From Brachynemurus nebulosus (Eukaryota > Arthropoda > Insecta > Neuroptera > Myrmeleontidae), in the NCBI GenBank assembly GCA_035578155.1, contig JAPWDM010000006.1, positions 13,470,305 to 13,534,304 of the forward strand: 64,000 bases of DNA, given 5' to 3'. The notes under the pieces are model-generated. The model saw nothing but the letters and a program-made list of their open reading frames with translations, was not told the DNA's origin and ran no database searches. This document shows, one piece after another, positions 48,500 to 62,974 of the stretch. A program made the translations under genes and the position numbers. Each line of letters starts with the position of its first letter. Within the stretch, counting starts at the first letter, position 1.

Positions 48500-49183
48500 G
48501 TTAAAAAGTTATAAAGAAAATTTTTTACCTTTTTAGGATAAAGCAGGGGCGGCATTTTTCATGGAGCCTAGAGCGGCATTTAGACGATAAACGGAAAGTC
48601 GATAAAACTCATTCACCAGGTTGCGTCAGAAAGTGAATGAAGTTGAGGTGTAATTATTTCAATATTAACCTTTACCACTATATATGACAATAAATTTTTG
48701 TCCAATTACTTACCTAACTGGTAAACACTCTATATAAAAATTCATGACGTGATTTCTGAAAATATTTAAACTCATTTGTCTTCTGATGTAGAAACGTCAT
48801 TAGCATCAGAGAATTCCCAAAAAATTGACACTGAACTTAGTGTATATCGCGTAGATATATTTATTAATTGTCGAAATTTAAAAAATAAAAAATAAAACGT
48901 TTTGAAACTTATAAGAAAATAAATTTTTTTTTTGATTACTTAATTTAAATAAGAAGAAAAGTAACAATTCTTTAATATTCAGTAGGTACTCCCAATATCA
49001 AAATTCAGTTAATACTTATTTATTTGCAACTCTTACAGAATCCCCGATAATATTTTCGCGCAATATACAAGTATGCGCACGCGAGGCACACCGGTCCTTT
49101 TCCCCAAAAAATAAACCTTTATTTCAATTTTGCATCTTTTGAATTTATTTTTCCTTTAAAAAGTTAGAAATGGGACTTTTGTT

Positions 49184-49395
49184 CAGTGGCGTCGCAAGAC
49201 GATAATGGGGAGTGGGGAAAATAATTTTTGCGAGACCCCCATTAATTTTCTTTTTGAAATTTTTGTCTTAAAAATTAGACGACAATAAAAAGAAAAAAGC
49301 TAAAAAGAAAAAAGCTAAAATGTCACTCGCGAGGCCCCTTTAAGCGTGAGGCCGTGGACGTGGGTCCACAACGCCCACGCCTAGCTACGCCACTG
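49184..49395. mobile_element. hAT-type MITE with CAGTGGCGT ends
   Basis: 212 bp; ends CAGTGGCGTCGCAAG and CAGTGGCGTAGCTAG (read inward). Direct repeats CTTTTGTT and CTTTCGTT match at 7 of 8. Confidence 0.82.
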
Positions 49396-49551
49396 CTTTC
49401 GTTTGTTCTTTTCGTTTTAACAATATGATTTTTTATTGTTTTTTGAAAATTCGAATAAAAAGGTCTTATACTTCATCAAAAAACTGATTTGAACCCGAAA
49501 CGTCTTTTTAATAACCACATGTATCAGTCAGTAGGATTTTATAAAATAATA

Positions 49552-50874
49552 GGGTTGACCGGGGTAATTGTGAATGGATTTTCATGAATTGAGATAAAAG
49601 CGTTGTTTTAAGTATTTTTTATTTTATATATCACATTACGGTTGATTTATTTTTAAGTCTACATTATTCAGGATGCACCACACAAATTCTGAGCAAATTC
49701 GTATGAAAAACAAAAATTTTATAAGCCATTCACATTTCCCCGGTGCGGTTTTGCAAAGCTTATCAATTTTGGGGTAAAAGTGAATGCCATCAGAAAAATT
49801 ATTTAGAATGGATCACAAGAGAAGTGTGGTACATCAGAGGAAAGCCCAACTAAAATTCTTCACATTTACCCCACTTTCAAATTTTTCATCATACTTTAGC
49901 GGTCACAATTTCTCTTTGTTTAATGCAAGTTACGCATACCTCAAATTTGTACAAAAACTCAAGGTTAAATAAAAATAACAAAAATTGTAGGAACAAATTT
50001 ATTACAAGCTAAAAATGATATTTTGATGATATTTTGTCATTTTATCACATAAAAATCAAAAAATTACATGATTTTCACACAAAAACAAGGAAAATAAGAC
50101 TTTTTCAAGGAAATACATTTAGTTTACATGAATAAAAAACAACAATCTATTAGGCCTAACTAATACTGTAAATGAAAAAAAAAAAATCATTTTGTGTTAA
50201 TCCTACTGCCCTTGGACACACAGAGACATTGAAAACAAGTTGTAATTTTTCTGTTTTTGTAAGTTGTTATTGGGTAAGGGAGCACAGCAATGATTTCGTA
50301 GATTGATAGGCAAAACATATCGCTCTTTACACAATTTTTTTTTTTTTTGTATTGTTTGTACAACGGAAACTTGTACAATAAGGTCACCAGCTCACTACCA
50401 TTTTCATCAACATTTTCAACTCTGAAAAGGACACTACTGACATTTTTGACCGACTGGGGGCATTTGTGAATGACGTTCACAATTACCCCACAATTTTAAA
50501 ATCATGGGGTAATTGTGAATTGCTAATAAATTGTCCAATTTCTTTAGCAGTTAATAAGGAACCCTGTCAAGGTTTAGACTACTTCTTTAGAAGTACTTTT
50601 AACCATTTCTTACCTTCTAAAAAAATAAAATGTATTTAAAAAAAAAATTGTTTTGAGGATTGGTTGAAGTAAGATACACAAAATTTTGCAAGGGTTTTTT
50701 CAAAATAAAAAAAAAAGATGCTAATACTTGGAAAATTGTTATGAAATTTTAATAACAAATTAAGAAAGGACAGAAAAACATACTAAAAGTTGATTTTTAA
50801 CAATATTAATGTTATTTTAGAAATTATAGGCGCCGTTCACAATTGCTCCAAATCACAATTACCCCGGTCAACCC
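49552..50874. mobile_element. TA-flanked element, GGGTTGACCGGGG family
   Basis: 1323 bp, inverted ends GGGTTGACCGGGGTAATTGT, TA duplication. The motif GGGGTAATTGTGAA recurs inside in both orientations (near 49735, 49862, 50475 and 50505). The minus ORF 50480-50187 (97 aa) ends in a segment (FCLSIYEIIAVLPYP) faintly like the C-terminus of a DDE transposase; that reading is weak. Confidence 0.8.
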
Positions 50875-51114
50875 TATTGATACCTAAAAAAAATACTGAA
50901 AAACAAGTTTTCGAGACAAAATATCTTAATATTTTTATAATTATAATAAATCATATTTTTTATAGATTTTCAATTAATATGAAATTTAAACTTACATACA
51001 TGTTTGATAGCAAAAAATCATGAAATCATCGCAAATATCAATGTCTTACAAAATTAACCAACGTAATTATTAAATTTTTATACTTTCTAGTAAATATTAA
51101 ATAGAAAGCATAAA

Positions 51115-51308
51115 CAGGCCCGACGAGATGGGGGGCAGCCGGGGTTGTAGCCTCGGGGCCCGGACTTGAAGAGCGAGCCCGTAGTTGTAGGTAGGGGGCC
51201 TGGGAAAATGTAAAAAGAGCTTTTTTGCTTGTCATTTATTTTTTGAGGGAAATTTTTTTAAAAAATGTGATTTATTCTTGGGGCTCGTCATTTCTCTTCA
51301 CGGGCCTA
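51115..51308. mobile_element. hAT-type MITE with CAGGCCCG ends
   Basis: 194 bp; ends CAGGCCCGACGAG and TAGGCCCGTGAAG (read inward); direct repeats AGCATAAA and AGCATAAG (7 of 8). Confidence 0.75.
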
Positions 51309-53069
51309 AGCATAAGTGGAACAGAAAAATCGAAGAACTACTTCTCTCTTAAAGAAGTTTAAAAAAGAAAACTGAATTTTTTTGAAAATGTTTAGTTGCT
51401 CCTAGAGTAACCATTTATCTGATGAAGGAAATCGACCGAATGTCCTTCTTGGTTAATTAGATATACAATAATTTAAATAGCCCCCCTCCCAAAAAAAAAT
51501 TATCTAAGGTCCACAAGAAGTTCAATCCTGTACTGGTACATCCTTATTAATAATTATACTTTTTAATAAGTAATAATTATAGAGAAACGGGATTTTAAAA
51601 AATAATATTTTTCCTTATTATAAATTAAATATTATGACAGAGAAGAAACTGACTACATAAAAGAATTTTTTGTTACAAATATCCAAGGCTGTTTGCTAAT
51701 TATTTATAAGCAAAAACGCACTCATAAGCTGCGTAAAACTTCGATATGGTAAAACTTCCAAGAAATCAAATCTTAATGAGTTACTTCCTGTAACCATCAT
51801 TATACTATTATTTAACGGCTTCCAATGGATGATATAGGTACACTTCCTCCGGTAAAATTGTTAAATTATTTTTTGCTTATATTCAAAATGAAAGAAATAA
51901 AAATAAGCCTTAATTCGCTCACACTTATTTAATGTTGCTTTGCTTATTATATTTTAAAATTAGACGAATGTAATATAATTTTTAAAAACTGGTTTAACCT
52001 GCTACATAAGATATAAATATCGAATCATCTTCACAGAAAATAATGATAATTAACCTTACAGACAGGAGGACATTTTAACAACACCTCAGCCTAGGTAAAT
52101 CAACGTTTTCAAGGTCAAAATTATGCATTTTTAATCCGTTTATGTACGGATTAATTTGTGATAAAAAAAAAGGAAAGTAAAAAGGCAAAAAAGTTTTTAC
52201 AAACAAAAGAAGGGGATATTTCAGAATTTTTTTGTTACAGTATTCTCTCTCAATACTGCCAGAGACGGTGAGAATTTTGCCCCAACATCATGTTTTTGAT
52301 CCATAAAAATTCTATAGTGACTAACTACGACGCTGCTCATAATGATGTAACCCAAGGTTTTTAAAAAACTTAGGGTGTAGAACTTATACATATTTGAAAA
52401 GAAAAATTTAGTCGTTTACATTAAAAACTAATCAATTAATTTTTAATTAATTAAAGCAGGGATTCCAAAAGTGCGGCTCGTGGGCCAAATGTGGCCCGTA
52501 AACTCCAAAAATGTAGCCTGCAATACCAGATCATCTACAATCCGGACCCGGAAAAAATTTCGTATGGCCGATTACGTCATCACGTTAAATTTTTCCTTTT
52601 TTAAATTAATGCTACAAAAATGATATGAATCATATCTGTTGGTAAAATTGGTAAAATTGGAGTAATCTGAGTGTCAAATTTTCATTTTTCCTGTTATAAA
52701 ACCGGCCAAGTTTTTCAGAAAATGTGATTTTTTTTAGGTTGTATTCCTACTTTTGACTTGTAAATATTAGAAGACTGGTCCATCGCGACCTAGGCCAGAT
52801 CTAGGGGGTAGTGGGGGCACGTGCCCCCTACAGGTTTTAGGGAGCGCCTGGGGGCGCCAAAATGTTGAATTTGAAGTTTTTTTTTCGTCACTTGTTTTTT
52901 GCAAGTTTAAATATTAGTGTGGGAAAAATTTTTAATTTGTCATTCTTCTCGAGGGTCGAGGGTCTACAGTAAAGTTTGCCTCCCCCCCTAATAATAATTG
53001 TAAGTCCGGCCCTGCATTAAACATCACTGTTATAGTTTGTTTACAAACTATATAGAACCTTTCCTTTTA

Positions 53070-53650
<581 letters not shown>

Positions 53651-53767
53651 TACCTATATGCATAATTATATGAAAGAATGTGTTTGTGGTACAGGAAGAT
53701 ACAGATTGTATATAAGTCATATACGTCATACATATGTATATGTTTGTATGTTACTTATATGCCGTTT

Positions 53768-54150
53768 TTTAGGGTTCCGAAGAAAGTTCTATTTTTTAGA
53801 GCTCCGAAATAAATCTCCCGAGACTATAATAGAAATTTGTTTTGGGGTCCCTAGAAACCAAAAATAATATTCACTAAAATTTATGTATTAAATTTATATT
53901 TAGTCCCACACCGTTGGACAAATTCGTTAGCCAGCCATGTCGGATGCCTAGAACATGGTTTTTTTGACCATTTTTCGTGAAAACAATTAGTTTTTTGCCA
54001 AAATTTTCTAAAGTTAAAAATTTTTTTGACATTTATTTACACCATTAGAAAGAGGAGGAAAAATCACTTAAAAGGGTGAAAAATCACAGAAAAACGGATT
54101 TTTATAAACGGAAATTCGCTATGTTATGCAGGATGCTGCGACAGGGGTAT
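53768..54150 (+). repeat. AGCGAATTTCC repeat family, copy d
   Basis: The 5' part is diverged (starts near AGGGTTCCGAAGAAAG). The middle and 3' end (ACCGTTGGACAAATTCGTTA, GGAAATTCGCTATGTTATGC) match the family. It lies in tandem with copy c. Confidence 0.6.
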
Positions 54151-54571
54151 TTTATAATATAACCGTCTCTTTATGTCCTTTCCTATTTTAAAACTTTTGC
54201 TTTTCCCATCAAAAATTTTGATATTTACAATTTGACCCACCGACGCAAAATTTTGGGAACCCCTGATTTAAATATTAAAAATATATGGTAATTTAACAAC
54301 AGATTAATCTCTTCATTTCCACTTCTTAATTATTTTTAAGTAGATTTAAGTAATTTCCTATTATTAGAATCAAAATAACAATATATGTACGTAAATGATA
54401 TTCTAATCAAGAAACCGGTTTTTTGTAACCTTTACACAATATAATAAATAAAATATTAAATTTTTGCTCATCAATCCAGGGTCGAAACAGGTGACTACAG
54501 TAGAATCCCTCTAAAAGCCACTAAACAAATGAAATAAATATTTGATGGAATTAGTCAATTTATTTACTATA

Positions 54572-54759
54572 TCGGTTCTCAAACTTGGCGGCCTACTGTT
54601 AAACTCATTATCACCTGATAATTAAAAGCAAAAAAAAAGTATAATACTATTTTATTACCCTTTCGTAACTGTCATCTGGGATTTCCAAAAACTTTTATTA
54701 CATTATGTCCTTTCTATTAATGAAACAATGTGGTACGATCCACACTTTTGGAACTCCTG
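54572..54759. mobile_element. Decayed hAT-like remnant
   Basis: Ends TCGGTTCTCAAACTTGG and CAGGAGTTCCAAAAGTG (read inward) resemble each other and the element at 52457; no TSD remains. Confidence 0.4.
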
Positions 54760-54931
54760 ATCTACTGTGTTTGTGTCAATGGCCAATTTTGTATTTTAAT
54801 GTTACAACAAAAATACTAAAATAATACACATATTTGTAAAATTTTCGAAATAATTTGATTTGATAAGGCTATTGAACTATTTTTATACGTAAGTATTATG
54901 AGAAAAGATTATGGATTTGAAGAAATTTTAA

Positions 54932-55704
54932 GGGGGGCCACTAGTGTGACATTTTGAAAAAACTGGAAAATTTTTTTTGTATGTTTCGATAGTCTATACC
55001 TTTAAAAATAACAAACTAAAATTTCAAGTGCATATCTCAAATGGTTTTTGAGTTACAGCCATCCGAAGAGCGGATTCTGATTTTCATTGTTAGCTTTGAG
55101 GTATTGAGAAATGTACGAAGGTTGATAGTTCGGGAGTTTCTGGACGTGGCTGTCAGTCACATGTTGTGGAGAAGCTAGACCCTGGTCTAAAAATTCTCAA
55201 TGATTAAAGCTAAAAGGTAAAGTAAAGAAAAACTACATTTTTAAAATTTGCTGCAGTCAACTGCAACTCAAAGACAAATCATCCATTCGATCGAATAAAA
55301 AATTTAATTTTTGCAGGCCAAAAATCATCAAATTTTCGCGCAAAATTTGACACATTTTTTTTTAAAAACTCCGCCATTTTGCTAAATTTCAACTTTTTTT
55401 TTTTGGTTGAGGTTCATGGCACGGGTAATACCTTCAAATTTAATTGGCTTTTTGGTTTTTTTGATTTCAGGCAGTGTGAAGGTCGCTATCACTGCAGCAG
55501 TGGGGGAACTTTTTTTTTTGGAGCCTTGGGAGATCGCGAATAACTCACTGAATTTTCAATTTTTTGGTCCAAAAATTTTATCATGAATTTATTATGTATC
55601 AACGAATATATCCTTAAAATATTAAAATATTCCATACAGTAGTTTTCTTCAAAAAAATTCCCAAAAATCACCTTTTTTTCAAGCGGTCACACTAGTGGTC
55701 CCCC
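54932..55704. mobile_element. TTAA-flanked inverted-repeat element
   Basis: 773 bp with ends GGGGGGCCACTAGTGTGAC and GGGGGACCACTAGTGTGAC (read inward), each bordered by TTAA. TTAA targets are used by piggyBac and Kolobok elements; the purine-rich (GGG) ends fit Kolobok better. It is non-coding; the ORF at 55489-55671 is incidental. Confidence 0.82.
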
Positions 55705-56918
55705 TTAACATCCTTTTACAAAATTCTCAGCAATTCAAATTAACATAATATTATGTACAATTGTATGTATATACATAAATTATAGGGAATTTAATTATTT
55801 CTTTATTTTCCTTATACATATATATTGAAAAACAAAAAATTAAAAAGAAAAATATAGTACGGATCAAATTAGTTCCTGACAGAGCTGTATTCAGCTTTGA
55901 TAAAAATGAAAAGAAAGACTTCGAAAATCTATAATTAGCCTCCAATTTAATCATTCTATTATTTTGTCTACTGGAGTAACTAATTCTCGCGAAGTTGACC
56001 GAGTACGAGAGTGTAGAAGGTCACTTCGTTGTTCATCGTAGTTGGTGTTATAATGCTATTCAAATCTCAGCCAACCTCAACGGCGAGAAATTTCGACGAG
56101 GAATCTCGTCCTACCTCGGCGAGAATGTAGTTGAAGCATGTGGTTTTTAGCACATTAATTATTTTCTTTCAAATCACAAGTTTCGTGGAAGTGATTTGAA
56201 CTAGATTGATTGGTTAAATTAGGGTAATTTGGGTGTAAACTTTCAATTTTTGCTATCAAAATAACGAATTTCCTTTTAGAAATAATGTGACTGTTTAAAA
56301 AAAAGTCCACAAGGACCGATTATACTCTCAAATCAAAAGATCATGTTTTTTTGATGGCTTCTTAAAAATTTATTTAAAAAAAAAATTAAGTCATTCAGGT
56401 AATAATCATGTAACAATTAATTTTATTTATTAGCAAAACAAATACCAAAAATTTGCAATTAGTAGTGGTTTTTTGTTGAAGTAATTGGTACTTAATATTT
56501 TTTTTATAATTCTATTTATTTATATTAATTATTTTTCTTTTCAACAATTAAGTATTTCCCAGTAAGACCATTCTAATTTTTTTTTTTTATATTGACAAAT
56601 TGATGATATCAGAAGGAACAAGGTTAAAAAGATAATTATAGGTAGTTTATTCTTGTTGTACTTATGTATATAATTACATCTGTCCTGACTTAATTATTTA
56701 TCAGTAAACTTAATCATTAAACAATTTTATATAAAAACATGCTGCATGATTAAAAAATCGTAATTTTTCTTGTTTTGTTAACTTTCCTTGTTAGAGATAC
56801 GGATTACTGGAAGCGATTCATGATCGCCTCGATTTAGATTTCCTTGAATAAAAATAAAAATTTCTACAGATAATTTTTAATTGATATTTTCTGTACTAAA
56901 ATACGATGTACCAATTAA

Positions 56919-57060
56919 CCCTAGAATCATACGTTGGTCTACGAGTCAAGTTAATCATACATCGGCGTCGTTTCAACGAATGGACTTTTTACGGGGAATT
57001 TTAGAGTTTATTTGCAAAAAAAATTTTTTTTACATAACAATACTACAAAAGCAAACAAAA
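56919..57060 (+). mobile_element. piggyBac-like left end
   Basis: After TTAA (56915-56918) the sequence CCCTAGAATCATACG resembles piggyBac-like termini. A subterminal TTAATCATACATCGGCGTCG at about 56952 recurs diverged at 57627-57648. The right terminus was not found. The ORF at 56881-57111 overlaps and is not recognised. Confidence 0.4.
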
Positions 57061-57981
57061 TATTTAAAAAAATTGGATTTGGAAAAATTTCTTAACATAA
57101 ATATTTATTAATTTTTTTAATTTTTTTATCAAAGCATATTTTCACTATAAAAATTAAAAAATAGATAAGTACATCAATGTATCATAAAACAGTCTTGCAA
57201 ATAATTAATTTATGAACTATTATGAGTCAGTGGACATGTGTGACTTTACAGAATGTGAAATTTCTCAGTCATAAATATTCATATAGATATGTAGTTATTT
57301 CCCCATTAGGCACATTTGTAAATTTTCTAAACTTTGTTAGTAATTTTTCGAATAAGATCTCAAAAAATAATAAAAATTAAAATATTTTCCACAAAATAAA
57401 TTGTTAACCTTTTATTAAGTCACTTGAAACGCATTCTTTAGTTTTCGATTCAATATATTAAAACTTCAGTATTATGTCGTCTCTATAAGTGTAATCATCT
57501 GTAGTCAGCTGTAATCATCTTTCACATTATCATAATCATTGAATAAATTAATTATAACATCCATATCTTTAATAAATTTTAGAAAAATTATATGTGGAGT
57601 ACAAAATCTTTAAAAAAAATATAGGTTAATCATACATCGTCGTCCTTTTGACGCACACTATTTCAGTATAAAAAAAACGACAATAGCTATAAACAAAATT
57701 TATACGTCTTATGTGTTATAATAACAAATAAATTAGATAACAGAAGTTTCACACCAAAATTAATATTTTAGAAGTTATGTGCAATTTTTATTCAACAGCC
57801 TAGACTTCCTAGATGGTTATCTTCAAATTTCAGAATGTTCTCGTAGAGAAAACACTTTTTTAATTGTAACAATCACTGTTTGGACGAAAATCAACCATTT
57901 TTTCATTCACTACTTTGCATAAAATGAATAATCAAGGATAAATTAGTGGTAAAATAAGAAAAAACAACTGATTTTCATAGA

Positions 57982-57999
57982 TTTATTAAAATCTTTATT
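57982..57999 (-). terminator. Poly(A) signals of the two-exon protease homologue
   Basis: Two AATAAA hexamers on the minus strand (57999-57994 and 57987-57982) lie about 230-250 bp after the stop codon. Confidence 0.45.
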
Positions 58000-58229
58000 T
58001 TAATTTTTTTTAATAATAACAGTCTTGTGATTTAAGTATAAAAAATTTTTACAGTAGCTTAGTTTCACTTAAGTCAATAAAATTAACACCTTCAAAAAGT
58101 GATATGCAGTAAAAAAAAATTGTTTGAAGGAGAGCTATAGGTGCTGATTTTAGTGACTACGTAATTTGATTTTTTTGTAATAATTGGAAGTACTGCAGAG
58201 AAATTAATATCTTTTTAACCTAAAGGAAA

Positions 58230-59814
58230 TCATTCGACTGGTGTTGCTCGATACACTTTTCGATCTAACGAATTATAAATCATCTCTTCATCAATCCACG
58301 ATCTCATCAGGGGTATATTTACGTAAACACCGGGAGTTCCATTTTCACCGCAACCAATACCCCAAGCGACAATTCCAGCTTGGAAATACCGATTCGGTTG
58401 ACCAGGTACTGGGCAAACCAACGGACTGCCTCCATCTCCTTTACATGTGTCTTTACCCGGCTCACCGCCAGCGCAAATAAAACTACGATGCAACTCGAAA
58501 TGTTTTCCCAATCTTGTTTCCCGTAACGCTTTTTGACATTGGTCTCTCGGCACGATTGGCAACTCAATTTTTTTCAATATTACCTGATAACGGCCTTCCT
58601 GGCCGAACACATCTTTACCCCAACCGCTAGCGAAACATCTGGCTCCGTCCAAATTTACATTTTCATCAGGTAAACACACCACATTGACATTTTCGGCAAT
58701 TTCAACCGGTTCCGTCAAATACAGCAATGCCACATCGTAGAACAGTGCGCCGGCGTAGTAATCTTTATGGATCATAACCCTCTCGACTTGACGATCCTGA
58801 TGTGCATATAACTCGTTTTTGGTTTGAGTGTCCCATTCGCCGGCTCGGATTTTCAACCGGTTATGTTTCGACTTGTCCGAAACACAGTGGGCTGCGGTTA
58901 AAACTACTTGTGGATGAATTAAAGAGCCTCCGCATTGGTATACGTTTAATTTTTGGACACCTTCAACAGTCTCTTCAACAAGGATAGCTACCATCCATGG
59001 AAATTCACCAAATTGGGCTTCATTATCCTTGTCGCCGGTTATTCGGAAGCCAACTCCTTCTGGATTCCGAACTCCACAGCCAGTTAGTTTGGTTTCTGGT
59101 CGTTTTGTGGTAATTGGTTGCTCAACTTTGTCTTTCAGTTCACAGCAAACGTCGAGGTAGTTACTGCAAGGACGATCATTGTCCATTCTATAAAATTAAA
59201 GAATTATGTTAATAAAACGGTTTTTAAAACAAGCAAGAAGTGAAGGTTGTGCAAAAAATCAGCCAAAAATGTGCTAAGTGTTTGTGCTATGTACGCAAAA
59301 AAGACGAAAGTGCCACACAAACCAATGCTTTTCCGCTGTTTTGCACAACCTACCCTCTTCCTCCATTAAATTTCTTTCGGCAAAAGAAATTTTTCATTCT
59401 GTCCGAAATTTTCGTAAGACCGAACCTGATATCAATCAATCCTTCGCCATTTGTAATAATGCTGTTGTTTTTACAAAGGTAGTACGGCACACATTCACAA
59501 TTCCCAACTTTTTCTCCGGTTAATGCACCCGTTTGACCTCCTGATGGATTCAAATTTATACCGCCGCCACTAACTGGCTCCGATGGATTCAAATTTGGAC
59601 CTCCAAGATTATCTGTCCCCTCTGTTGTTGTTGCCGGATTTTGATTAAACACAGATTGAATTATATCATCTAAATCATCCTCATTTTTATTATTATTATT
59701 ATTTGCCGTATCAGCTTGCCCAAGTTGACCAGATATAAGATCTGATAGAGATCCTTTCTGACAGAAAACTTGTGTTAATAATACGAAAGCAAGGAGTAAC
59801 TGAAGTGATTTCAT
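58230..59814 (-). CDS. Clip-domain serine protease homologue (PPAF2-like), two coding exons
   Basis: Coding exons are 59814-59426 and 59187-58230, joined across a 238-bp GT-AG intron in phase 2 (AG then A completes Arg). The product is 448 aa. Signal peptide MKSLQLLLAFVLLTQVFC is followed by an Asn/Gly/Pro-rich low-complexity region, then a six-Cys clip domain (CECVPYYLC in exon 1; PCSNYLDVCC in exon 2) and a chymotrypsin-like domain from [16 protein letters not shown] has the catalytic His (~230) and YDVALL the Asp (~281). The serine motif is GDGGSP, with Gly at ~382 replacing Ser, so it is a predicted non-catalytic cofactor of the melanisation cascade. It shares the clip-splitting intron, in position and phase, with the gene at 35592-44862 but lacks that gene's three protease-domain introns. 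A CCAG acceptor at 59824 shows that the 5' UTR is spliced. Confidence 0.95.
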
Positions 59815-59822
59815 TTTGTATA

Positions 59823-60830
59823 TCTGGAAAAAAAATTCCGTAGATCAGTTTTTACAAGGGAAAAGTGATCTTCATTATTGATTTTCTAGAGCTTGTGAAC
59901 TATTTTCAGTTTTTTTCAAGGTTCTATTCCTTTTTTTCGAATATTTTTTTTAATTATATAATAACTAATCTGTTTTAAATTGAAATCTGATTTCGAGGAC
60001 ATTTCGACAAAAACTTCACCAACTTGTGGTAACCCATTAGCAAATTTTCTTAATTGTTGTAATATTATATCTTATAAAGGTCTCTCAGGTCAGTGGCTAG
60101 AGTCAACAATTTATCATAAAAATAGATTAACTGACCTCAAAAACCGATTGAAGGAAAAGTTTCTTTTTGAAAAATATAAAAATCTTTTCGATTACCCAAA
60201 ATCTATCTAGAAATATATTTTGCGTCACCTTATAAACAATTTCATAGAAAAAAAGCTGACCTAATAGTTTAGCTTGATTTTTTAAATGTATAAAATTTAA
60301 TTTTTTGTACTTAGATAAAAGATCAAAAGTTCAAATTATCAAAAAGAAAAAAAAACTTAACATAAATATGATGAAAAATAAGTTATTTTTAATTTTAAAA
60401 AGTCAACAGTTAGCTATTATTTCATAATTCTAGAATTCATACTTTTTTTAATAATAATAATTAATTTTTAAATTTCCCTAATAATAAATAGCATTTCCTC
60501 AAATATTTGCAATTATTTTATTTCAACAAAGAAATAAAAATCGAAATCCAAACTATTAAATTATAAATTTTATACACATTATAAAAAAATAAAACTCAAT
60601 AAAGTAAATATCAATTTGAATTTGATTTTTCCAACAAAAAAAGATCATTTTAAAATAAAAAGAAAACAATATTAAGTTTAAATTACGATAATTTTAATTA
60701 AACTTACCAATTTAATTTAAATGTAAACACTTTGTAAACACATTCAGTAGTAATTAAGTACTTGCAATAATTAACTACAGTACCTACAATCAGTATTCAG
60801 TATTCGGTCACTAAGCATCCACTACACTGA
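59823..60830 (-). promoter_or_regulatory. Spliced 5' UTR of the two-exon protease homologue
   Basis: On the minus strand a pyrimidine-rich tract and CCAG acceptor end at 59824, nine bases before the ATG. The best upstream donor is TTG then GTAAGT at 60707, implying an ~884-bp UTR intron. An initiator-like TTCAGTG lies near 60825. The plus-strand ORF at 59980-60210 inside this intron resembles nothing I know and is probably chance. Confidence 0.4.
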
Positions 60831-61346
60831 ATTTAAACTGATTTAAAATCAATGAAACCTACTACACAGGCAGCACAGTTTTCAAATCAATTCAAAGAAA
60901 TTGATGTTTTGACCGCAACTCACAAAGTTGTCGGTTCTATCACAATCGAATGATAGTTGTGTACATATTATATTACGTCGTGAATGAATACTGTGGTAAT
61001 ACCTTGACTAAAACTCTCTGACGTCATACATACAGATAAGTATGTATTTAACAGATTCTGTGATATTAATTAATATCTTTTTTCCTTTAAAATGCATTAA
61101 ATTTTAATCCACTCTGGGGAATTACAACAGCATACAATGAATACAGTATGTGAATCGACCACAACGTAACAAAGAAATGGAATTCAACGTAAAAATGTAA
61201 ATTATTTCGTTGACATACAAAATTTTGCGCTTGACGCCATATTTCGTGTGCGGTGTGTGTCTTAAATTTTAAATATTATACAGGTTCAAAAGTATGTAAC
61301 GTATGTAATGCGTATAACGTATATAAAAATTTTTGGAGTGCATGAT

Positions 61347-61560
61347 CAGGGCCGGATCTAGAGGAGCAGCCGGGACACGTGCCCCGAGCGGCAGGTCTTG
61401 GGGGCGCCAAAAAAGTGATTTAAAAGGGCGCCGAAATTAGGAATGTGACGTTGTTTTGTTTTTGCTCGTCACTTGTTTTTTGGGAGGAAAAAAGAAATAT
61501 CTTTTTTCTACAGGGGTGCCATTATTTTACTCTGCTCCGGGTGCCACTTAGGTTAGGTCC

Positions 61561-61567
<7 letters not shown>
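61347..61567. mobile_element. hAT-type MITE with CAGGGCCGGA ends
   Basis: 221 bp; ends CAGGGCCGGATCTAG and CAGGGCCGGACCTAA (read inward); perfect 8-bp duplication TGCATGAT (61339-61346 and 61568-61575). Confidence 0.9.
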
Positions 61568-62520
<953 letters not shown>

Positions 62521-62974
62521 ACAGAATGTGATCGTTTGTGTCGTACATACTGTGAATGTTCTATCCTATAAACTATGTATTCTTACTAGGGTTCCGAAGG
62601 AAAATCTGTAAACTCATACGATTTGTACCTAAGTACATGCTGCATGGACAGTCTACAGATTGAGATCTCAGTTAATAAATAGCAAGGAAAAAAAATTAGT
62701 AATTGAAAAGTGGAGATGAAAATTTTCTCCGACATGTTACATCGTGTTGGATATAATTTGAAAGGGCTAACTGAAATTGAGATTCCTATTATTATTTTTC
62801 GTAGTTTCTTAATATTTTTTTTTACACCGTCTTAAGAAGCGGAAAAAACCACATAAGACAGGTTTTTCAACCACTATCCTATGTAAGCGGGTTTTCGAGA
62901 AAAAAATATTTTCATTCTTATGATGAAGTAGGTATCTTTATAAGCTCTTTGTATCTGCATACCGTTTATTGATA

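Noticed and set aside
50187..50480. Transposase C-terminus in the GGGTTGACCGGGG element
   Set aside because: Only a short, weak resemblance (FCLSIYEIIAVLPYP); no DDE residues, so it is not called as a gene.
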